Source of the DNA: Ursus arctos
Lineage: Eukaryota; Chordata; Mammalia; Carnivora; Ursidae
Direction of reading: 5' to 3'
Length of the DNA stretch: 64,000 nt
Assembly: GCF_023065955.2 (NCBI RefSeq)
Contig: NW_026622985.1
Coordinates: 73,707,931-73,771,930 of the forward strand
Shown here: piece by piece, positions 55,416 through 64,000 of the stretch
Layout: the number at the start of each line of letters is the position of its first letter
Numbering within the stretch: the first letter of the stretch is position 1
Notes under the pieces: generated by a model
What the model was told of the DNA's origin: nothing
What the model saw: the letters and a program-made list of their open reading frames with translations, nothing else
Database searches by the model: none
Made by a program: the position numbers and the translations under genes

Positions 55416-56622
55416 AGTTGATATCAGTTCTCTCTCCTTGGCACCACCCCATTCTCTCTTCATCCTGGCAACCTCCACTGAAACTAAATCTTCACAAATT
55501 CCTGGCATTGCCCGTTTTAAATATTTTTCTAGAGAAGCAGAGAAGTTGATTTTATCTGAAAACTCTCAATTCACGAAAAAATTCAAAAAAAGCTCTAAAA
55601 CCTTGTATAAGCCAAACAAAATACAAATATAGACAAATGATTTCATCCATAGAGAGTTTTGGAAATGCTGGGTTAAGGTCTCAGGTGACTTAATGTCTTA
55701 AAAAACATTACAGATAATTTTTAAAAACTTGTGGAAAAGTAAAACAGGCATCAAATGCTAATGAACAACGTTTAAAGAAAAGAAGTGCAGTGAGCAATTC
55801 CTTCCAAGGAGCAGCCAGTGGGTGATACTACCCTGTAGCTGGGCGATTGGCTCATCTTAGAGGATAGTTTGCTGATGGTCTTTAAGTTCTACTCCGTACA
55901 TGGAATGAGGTGTTGTTTTGTAATATTAGCCTATGCTCCTCCCCCCTTCACCTGCTCCCCGCACCTGCCTTCCATGGAGGAATCCGCTTATACCCCCATG
56001 TAGTAAGATTGGTACAGCATAAACACCAGTAAGAAGATCATCAGTTCAGTCAGCTGAATTCTGCCCTGCAGGAAAGGTTTCTAGGAACCGGTCCCTCATA
56101 ACCACCTCCAAGATATTACAATTCTCTGGATGGCATAACAGAAGGAAAAAGCAGCAAGGAAGAGAGAGAGCTGGGTACCGGGAAGTGTCCCTAGGAAGAG
56201 GCCCTTGAGGATCCTTTCTGTTCCCAGAGCCACAAAGAGGTTGGAACTGGTAGCAGGGAAGATCTCTCCCTCACTTTTCTGAATGCAGCCCATGAAGAGA
56301 GGGAAAGTTGAGCTAGCAACTTGTGAAAGCCAGAGAAATGACAGCATGGAGTATTTAGGAGAGAGCCTCCTAGACAACCCCACCATATGTCTTATGGCCC
56401 CGTTACTGAATGCAAATGCATCTAGAGGTTTCCCACTCTCGGACTTCCTTGAAGAATGGAACTTGCACCTATTATACTAAAACACATGTGTATTTTTTTG
56501 GTTATGCTGAAGAACATTACTCTCACGCTGTAGTGTCTGGGCAGAGAGGGAGTGGGTGAGTGTTTGATCACAAAGACCCACTTGAAATGCATTTGAAGAT
56601 GACTATTAAAAATGAAAAACAA

Positions 56623-56749
56623 GGGGTGCCTGGGTAGCTAAGTCGGTTAAGTGACTGACTGTTGATCTCAGCTCAGATCTTGATCTCAGGGTCGTGAGTT
56701 CAAGCCCAGCATTAGGCTCTAGTGCCAGCGTGGAGCCTACTTTAAAAAA
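56623..56749 (+). mobile_element. SINEC, short copy
   Basis: GGGGTGCCTGGGTAGCTAAG head ending after GCCAGCGTGGAGCCTACTTT and A-tail, lacking the CT-rich part. Target repeats AAAAATGAAAAACAA (56608-56622) and AAAAATGCAAAACAA (56750-56764). Confidence 0.93.
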
Positions 56750-57004
56750 AAAAATGCAAAACAAGAAATTGTGCAGATAGTCAGGTAGGACTTTGGAAAT
56801 TCTTCGGCCTGAACCATAGTTGAGGCGATGCACAGGGCTGTACTGAGGAAGGTAGAGTTTTGGGGTACAGGGAGTGAAGGAGCCAAGCAGTGAAATGTCA
56901 TAGAAGGCCCTGAGCTTAAAAGACAGAGGGCAAATGGTGGCCCAGTAAATACGCAGTAAATACGCTGGGAAAGAAGACGAGCTGCATTTGTGGAGCACAT
57001 GAGG

Positions 57005-57540
57005 GGCGTTCACTGGACAAGTTGAGGTGAAGACACAGGTGGCCCCTGAACAGACACTGAAAGGATCAGGACAAGAGGAGGGCTGGAGATATGGGTGTCA
57101 TTGGTATGAAAGTGAATGTCTGTGAAGCCAGATGAATTATTCAGGGAAAACAGTAGAGCAAAGATGTCCAAAGAGAGAATTAAGGGAGAGCCCTATACTT
57201 AGATGGTAAGAGATGCAAAAGAAAAACAAGGTCAGAGATATGAGAGGTGAACCAAGCAGTACTGGGCCTGGAAAATCAAGTGTGAAAGATGTTTCAGAAA
57301 AGGAGCCATCAGTGGAATCAAAGGCTGTGGAGAAGCAGAAGGGAGTGAGACCGTGAGCCGGGGCCTGTTGGCCTAGTCAGCTAGGAGGTTGGCGACCTGA
57401 GAATGAACTGTTTCCCTGCAATGGTGAGGGCAGAAGCCAGGTTGCTAAAGGTAAGAAAGGAGTGAATGAGGAGGAATTAACAGCAGTGGAGATAAATACT
57501 CTTTGTAAGAAGTTTGGCAGTGAATGAAGTAGAGAATGAC
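57005..57540 (+). repeat. Ancient LINE-like 3' region, family not named
   Basis: ATGGTGAGGGCAGAAGCCAG, GGAGTGAATGAGGAGG, CTCTTTGTAAGAAGTTTGGC match a common ancient mammalian repeat that I believe is LINE-derived. Edges and strand are uncertain. Confidence 0.45.
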
Positions 57541-58918
57541 GGAGTAAGGTCAGGCAAAGCATGTCAGAAAGCATCCAGCTACACAGAACCCTTTATGTTT
57601 TAATGTATATGTGCAATAAATCTAAAGGATGGGGAGGATTATTATCTGAAGATTTTATGCCCCACATCTTACTGAAGTACTATCACAATAGTGTACAGAA
57701 TGGAATGTTTCTGGTACCTTCTTCCCACCAGCACCAGGAGACAGCTTGTTCATGAGTCTATACCTTTATGTCTTTAATTATGGTTTATTTGTGTCACATC
57801 CTTTTTTGATTTTCTATTGTCTGAATGAAGTAAAGTGTGTTCAAATGCTTAAAATTTGAGATGGCAATGACTTTTAAACTCAACATAGCAGTTTACAGTT
57901 AGCTTCTTAATTACTGTGTATTAAAAATTAGGGACAAGTGCATTCAGTTGTATTAATAAGAAGTCAAATTAATTGCATTCCTTTGATAGTCTGTGGTTTC
58001 CTTAGTAGATGCTTAATGTTTTTAATTATTCACAGTACTTGTGAAGGAAAAAAAAGGAAGCTAACAATGATCGCGATATGTTCATGAGATATACGGGAAT
58101 CAAAAACATCACATTTAGAGCATAGAACTGATTTGTGGTTGTATTTTTCTGTTTACTGTATGATTTTGTCAAAGTTCCCATCACTTTGTTATTCTCTCAG
58201 TGAATGAGTTCCTTGTATTTCCAGAATCTTGGAAGGGTATCAGATGTGGCCTAGATGATGTCTAGCTTTCTTCCTGGCAAATTCTCATCAGTCAGGGTCC
58301 CACTGCACTTAAGCCAACTGCAAGAGATGTGTGTGATGATTCTTGAACTGGCTCATCATGTCTTCATATGAGGTGGTTATCACACCGCAGGACAAACAAC
58401 TGATGGTCTATTTTCACTTTTTCCCAGCTGATGGCCTGTTTCACCTCTATTTTTTTTTTTTTAAGCCAATACATACATAGGTTCTCCAGATGTTTAGAAG
58501 TATATTTCTCTGGGAACATATCAACACTAAAATGGAAATAGAGAAAAAAACTTACAAAATGGAAATAGACTTTTAATGGGCCAGCAAATCTGATTTTCTT
58601 TCGAGAATTCTAAGGCTCTTAATTTGGTTTTCTCTATTATTCATGCACAAAGAGATACTATTTCTCTTTTCAGTCAGAATATCTCTTTTGTTTGATTTTC
58701 TTTTAAAAACATTAGATTCTCTATTTTTATCACTTTAGTTGGTAGCTTAACTCACCATTCATCTAATTTTAATGTTTTAAAAAAATATAACAAAAGTTAG
58801 ACTTCAGAAAAGCCAAAAATTACAAAGTAAGCAGTCCTTCAGATGAGGATAGGAATTTTTATTTTAGTACTTTAAAGTCAATAGTATAGTAATATGCTCA
58901 AAAAATTATTTTTATACA

Positions 58919-59132
58919 GGGGCACCTAGGTGGCTCAGTCAGTTAAGCATCTGACTTGATTTGGGCTCAGGTCATGATCTCAGGGTGGTGAGATCAAGCC
59001 CCTTGTCAGGCTCTGCACTTAGGGCAGAGTCTGCGGGAGATTCTCTCTTTCTCTCTTTCTCTCTCTGTCTCTCACCCTCTGCCTCTCCCCCCACTCACAT
59101 GCACTCCCTCTCTCTCTTTCTAAACTTAATTT
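58919..59132 (+). mobile_element. SINEC, older subfamily
   Basis: GGGGCACCTAGGTGGCTCAG head, CTCAGGTCATGATCTCAGGG, long CT-rich region, TTTCTAAACTTAATTT end. Diverged flanks AAAAATTATTTTTATACA / AAAAATTATTTTAATACA. Confidence 0.93.
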
Positions 59133-60304
59133 AAAAAAAATTATTTTAATACAACTACATAGAGTTTGTGACAAAAATCTAGAATCACTTGATATATTTT
59201 CTGTACACTCTTATTCTCCAAGTGTTTCCGGCCTTACTGTCACTTCCCCCAGTGAATCACACCTTGATACACGCTCTGTACCACTTACATCTACTATTAT
59301 TACGATTGTATGTAATGTGTACAATAGATATTTCTTTACTGTACAATGAAAAACTGAAGAGAGAAAAGAAGAGCATTAAATCTGTCCTTTATGGTAGGAA
59401 CAGGATACTATCATTAAATAATCAGCCAGTAGTTTTTAAGATTAATACTTCACCTCTAATACTTTCTTAGTCATTTTAAAAACTAATATGGTGATTAGTA
59501 GGGACATGTCTTGGCATTTAGTTATCTCCAAACTAACTTGACTTTTTTTTACAAAACAATTATTCAAACTACTACTTTTTTGTCATTTTTAAGAAATACT
59601 CATTTTTAAGAAGTAAGGATTCTGTTGCTCTCAGGCAAACTGCATGAGATCATGTGTGATGATTCTTAAACTGACTTACTGTTTTCATAGGGGTGGTTTA
59701 TCACACTGTAGGAGAGACAACTGTTTTCAGCTAATGCCTATTTTACATTTTTTTAAAAAGGTGAATGATTTCCCCAGCTTGCTTGCCACAGAGGTATATT
59801 CTTTAGGTATCCCTGAGGGTTTAGGAGCATTTCACCCATCATCTATGAGGAAAAGGCTATTCTATGAAAGGGGAACAGAATGAGAACTGAAACATGAAAA
59901 CTGAAGTTCTCAGTTGTTCAAATATTGAAATATTTACATATTGCTTGATAAAGATCCATGATCTCCAGGCCCCAGCAATGACTGAAATATATTGGAATCT
60001 ACATTTCCTTGGATGGAATTCAAGATATTAATTTGAAATACACTTCTCACAAAATATTGCTATGATTAATACATAAATACATTATTGATCTTGAATGGCA
60101 ATCATAAGACTTAAAAAAATTTTACATTCTATATCAGAAAGATATAGTGTTATCCAATTCCATTGCTAACCAAGAGATATTAGTCAGTTCTTAACTAAAA
60201 TGTCAGCTGGGCTAAAATGTCAACATAAAGGTTTGCAAGTATTGTTGCTTGCATGAGTATATTTGTAATGTTTTAATGAACTTTAGTAAGTTTGTTATTC
60301 TAAA

Positions 60305-60455
60305 AATGTGAGAAAGGTCCTATTATTAGGTCCATTTTATAGGTGGGAAGAATAAAGCACAGAGCGGTTGAGTCACTTTCCAAAGATCACACAGCTAGTT
60401 TATGGCAGGTCTCAGATATGACCGTCAGATTCTAAAAAACTCTACCTAAAAGAAT
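60305..60455 (-). repeat. MIR SINE fragment
   Basis: CATTTTATAGGTGGGAAGAA, AGCACAGAGCGGTTGAGTCA, AAAGATCACACAGCTAGTTT are the antisense MIR core. Confidence 0.75.
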
Positions 60456-60972
60456 ATTGGATGCATATTAATTGAGTACGTTTCCATCTCATAAGTCTTA
60501 GTATAGTTCTGAATTAGGTATTTTGGGACAAAACTGATACAGGGAAATTCAAAAGCTATTTCTATTCCAAAATAAACATGGAAAAGTATTTAGGGGCCTT
60601 TTCTGTCTGTCTACCTCAGCTGTGTCACACATGTGTACTTCCCTCATTAAAACATTCTGCACTGGACGCCCAACATATTAAAATATTTCTGTTCTTTTAG
60701 ACAATAAGAAACAGTAAAAACCACTATAAAAGCTACAGTGGAATTAGACATGTCAGCCTACACTAAACACTTAAATGAGAGCTTTTTGGTTTTAGTTTTA
60801 ATGATGTTACACTTCCTGAAATAAAGATTCATATAAAGTTCATGCAAATAACACCAGAAGAGTTAGGTAGACCGTGTTAAAGTATTTACTCCTTCATTAA
60901 AACAGATCAGCCCTTATCAAAATGAAAGAAATCCACTTAATGGAGACAGTAACTGGTAACAGTTCAGTAAAT

Positions 60973-61049
60973 CATCTCCCTCTCTCCTTCCCTCCCTCTT
61001 CCGCTCTCTCCCTCTCTCCTTCCCTCTCATCCCCCTTCCTCTTCTCCTT
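60973..61049 (+). repeat. CT-rich polypyrimidine tract
   Basis: About 75 nt of CTCC/CTTC units with rare purines (CGCTCT, CATC). Confidence 0.9.
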
Positions 61050-61139
61050 TCATTACTTGTTTTGTGGTTTTTGAGCATCGTTATGTTTCTAAGCCTGAGA
61101 CTTCACTTCTGATTCACCTGACGTTCAGTGTAACTGGAA

Positions 61140-61375
61140 GCAACGTGCTGGTGAGACCATAAGTTCTAGAGTCAGATGGCCCCGGGCTTAAATTCCAGTT
61201 TCCCCCTCGCCATTGGGCTTACTTTGGTCAAGTTACTTGACCTCATCTCTAAGATGTGGATACCAGTACCTACTTCACCGTGTCATTGTGAGCATTATTT
61301 AATTAAAGAAGACAACTTACGGAGCCTGAAGACCATTGTGCCTGGTACATGAAGTGACTAAAATATATTAATTCC
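61140..61375 (+). repeat. MIR SINE (ancient)
   Basis: AGTTCTAGAGTCAGATGGCC, GGCTTAAATTCCAGTTTCCC, CTTTGGTCAAGTTACTTGAC, ATTGTGCCTGGTACATGAAG follow the whole MIR consensus. Confidence 0.85.
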
Positions 61376-63198
61376 CTCCTTTTTCCTTACTCCCCTTTCT
61401 ACTAGAATTTTTTTTCCTTCAAGGAATCATTCCTATTTATAATTCTAAGGTCCAACATTTGTCCTTCTAAAGAAAAAAATCTCACTTGGTTTTTCTACAA
61501 AGCTTTACAAAAATGTAAGAATCTGCCAGAAATTATAATTATTAATAGTCATAGATAATTCATAGTAATTACGTTCAGGAGAACCCACAAGCTTTCCCCA
61601 AATGCCAAGGGCTTATCTAAACTTTTGGGCTGAGAAGTCATTTGGCTTATGGTGGTCCAATAGTTCTTTCACCAGAGATTTCTAGCAGTTCCTGCTGCCA
61701 TTCAGTCTTGAAATTCTAATTTTTGTAGCTGTCGGTAGGCAAGGAATGGCAAATGGTAATGTAAATTTTAAAATTTAAGTAATATTTGCTTCCAAGTTTT
61801 TTAAACTCTTGAAAACTAGACTTGTGACTGTTGTCAGCCAAGAGATGTTCAGTGGATATTAATTTTGACACAGATCTGAGAACATAAAGGGACCCCCACC
61901 CTCAACAAGCTTCCCAAGGAAAGGGAGGAGGGCAATGTGGACTCTTGGGAATTCCAGATATCTGCAGAGTATGGAAAAAGCCTGCAAGTCTTCTGCAAGT
62001 TACATAAAGCATGGGCTCTGTCTTCACGGGCCCTCACAAGTCTTTGCACCTAAGGAGTGAAGCAACAAGCAGCAGATAGGTGTATAAAGAGCTGTAGCAA
62101 ACTGCTACATGTTTAGCTGCTAGAAAATACCTCACCTATTAGTGGGAATTGGCTGCAAATAGAATTGGCTGTAAATAGGCTGTAACTGATTTTTTTTTCC
62201 GGGTGAATTTCAATTTTACTTTCAAAGCTCATTTCTAATATCTATGAAGAATGGGGCCACAGAATAAGGTTGTTTTGAAAACTGAAGAGATACCAGACTG
62301 TTGATGATTAAAGACTCATGCAACTCACTTGGGGGAAAAACCGTTATTTTCCACACTTCTTTAAAAATGATTTCTTTTGTGTGACTCTTTTCTTCCGAGA
62401 GGAAGGAAGTGGAACCACAGTGGCATTCTTTATGTGGATGTTGAAGAGTTTAGACTTAGCTATTTTTCCCTATTATTTAAATGATAAATTGACATTGTAA
62501 AAGGGGAAGAGAGTTCCAGAGTTCCATACGGCTCAGAAAAACTAAGGGCAAACCAACAGTTTTTGTGACAGTGAAAATGTGAACAATTGAAATGTAAACA
62601 GTTGAGATTCTAGAGTCCACTTCCAGATAAATATGAAATAAATAATATTATTATTTTAATTTAATCCTAAAGCTGTTTTTCATTATTTCTGGGTTTTACA
62701 ACACCCATCAAAAGCCATACAATGCTTAACCTTTCTTGTAAAGCTTGTAAGGAGACTCATATTTCCTCTTAATAAGTTTTGCATTGTATTTCATACAGAA
62801 AACCAGTGGGTGGGTTTTCCATTTCTTCCAACTTGAACAATATTAAAGATAATTGTAACTATTTTCTGAATTATACTTTGTTAGACTGAGTTATACAGAG
62901 TACACTTAACAATTGCCTTAATCAAAACCTGGCAGATAAATTGGAGTGAGAACTGGAAGTGGGTGAACAGAAAATCATTGCAAAATGGATGCACTGGAAA
63001 TGTGCTCAGTTCTCACTGATAGTAAATGAAAGAGGGAATAAGGATAAATAAGTTTTAAAAGGATAAACAACTTCTCTCTGAAAACAGTAAGTTTCTTTAA
63101 CAAAGTGACCATTGCAAGCCTAGAGAAGGAAGCAATATTCGAGTAAGAATACAGTTGAAAGCATAAAAATAATTGTTGCTATATATGGAACTATTATT

Positions 63199-63400
63199 TT
63201 TTAAAGATTTTATTTATTTATTTGACGGGGGGGAGGGGAAGCAAGCACAAGTAGGGGGAGCAGCAGGCAGAGAGAGAAGCAGGCTCCCACTGAGCAAAGA
63301 GCCAGGTGTGGAGCTCAATCCCAGGACCCTGGGATAACAACCCAAGCCGAAGGCAGTCGCTTAAGGCAGCCGCTTAAGCAGCTGAGACACCCACATGCCC
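63199..63400 (-). mobile_element. SINEC with a duplicated A-box segment
   Basis: Antisense copy: T-run, AAAGATTTTATTTATTTATT, CTCAATCCCAGGACCCTGGG, ending CACCCACATGCCC. A 13-bp unit AGGCAGTCGCTTA / AGGCAGCCGCTTA is tandemly repeated at 63351-63376 in the tRNA-like head. Flanks CTATATATGGAACTATTA / CTATATAGAACTATTTA. Confidence 0.93.
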
Positions 63401-63540
63401 TATATAGAACTATTTAATCCCTTTGGCTAAATGAAGAGTGAAGAAGACACAGGGATTCCTTTATGAGGTTAACCTCACTCTGTTCTGCAGTTAAAACTAC
63501 CCACCAGCTTGCAATGAAACCTTTCAGAAATGGGTGCTGT

Positions 63541-63752
63541 GGGGCACCTGGGTGGCTCAGTCGTTAAGCGTCTGCCTTCGGTGCAGGTCATGATTGGAGC
63601 TTTCTGGGATGGAGCCCAGCATCGTGCTCCCTGCTCAGCGGGAAGCCTGCTTCTCCCTCTCCCACTTCCCCTGCTTGTGTTCCCTCTCTCGCTGCCTCTC
63701 TCTCTGTCAAATAAATAAAATCTTAAAAAAAAAAAAAAAAAAAGAAAGAAAA
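63541..63752 (+). mobile_element. SINEC
   Basis: GGGGCACCTGGGTGGCTCAG head, AAATAAATAAAATC and long A/GAAA tail. Perfect 15-bp repeats AGAAATGGGTGCTGT at 63526-63540 and 63753-63767. Confidence 0.97.
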
Positions 63753-63867
63753 AGAAATGGGTGCTGTTCTCATAAACTATTGTATAGTGTGTGCAAACAA
63801 AGGTATGGCTACTGCAACCCTATCCCTCCTCCTGAGACCCAAAGCAGAATTAAAAGTTCTCCAGATC

Positions 63868-64000
63868 GAGGTGCCTGGGTGGCACAGCGGTTAAGCGTCT
63901 GCCTTCGGCTCAGGGTGTGATCCTGGCGTTATGGGATCGAGCCCCACATCAGGCTCCTCCGCTCTGAGCCTGCTTCTTCCTCTCCCACTCCCCCTGCTTG
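63868..64000 (+). mobile_element. SINEC, cut by the window edge
   Basis: GAGGTGCCTGGGTGGCACAG head of the young type running to CCCCCTGCTTG at the right edge; tail not in the window. Confidence 0.95.

Noticed and set aside
56606..57013. 135-codon open frame on the minus strand, the longest in the window
   Set aside because: It runs through a SINEC head and A-tail. The reading is SINE-derived in part and has no splice or family support.
63530..63920. Open frames of 62 and 108 codons on the plus strand
   Set aside because: They read through SINEC copies; the same peptide pattern recurs at other SINECs (11283, 32296, 42794).

Overview
This window is nuclear DNA from a carnivoran mammal, most likely a bear, giant panda or another arctoid. 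The main evidence is about twenty copies of the carnivore tRNA-Lys-derived SINE (SINEC). Many belong to a young subfamily opening GGGGCGCCTGGGTGGCACAGCGG with an (AAATA)n/A-rich tail and clean target-site duplications, a form I associate with ursid-type genomes rather than dog. The host sequence is AT-rich and intron-like. I see no bacterial, phage or CRISPR content. || The only gene I can support is CPED1 (cadherin-like and PC-esterase domain containing 1), on the + strand. Nine internal exons lie between 7652 and 26363. All have GT-AG boundaries, and their phases join into one uninterrupted frame of 378 codons (1134 nt). The assembled protein matches the middle of mammalian CPED1 as I know the family. 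The last two exons carry the cadherin-like beta-sandwich domain. The start codon, signal/anchor region, first exons and the C-terminal PC-esterase domain are outside the window. || Layout: 1-7651 is the 3' part of an upstream intron, with an old LINE-1, SINEs and a TATA-rich minisatellite next to exon A. 7652-26363 holds the nine exons (A-I) and their introns. 26364-64000 is one incomplete giant intron of at least 37.6 kb, filled with SINEC, MIR, L2, MER5/MER20 and simple repeats, with no convincing further CPED1 exon. || Most interesting structures: a near-perfect 234-bp tandem duplication at 8884-9350; a tandem SINE pair with three copies of its target site at 18024-18450; a 20-bp hairpin competing with a second hairpin just upstream of the exon I acceptor; a possible 44-nt mini-exon at 54037-54080; a 160-bp polypyrimidine tract; and a degenerate telomere-like run. 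I found no evidence of a wholly new biological system.
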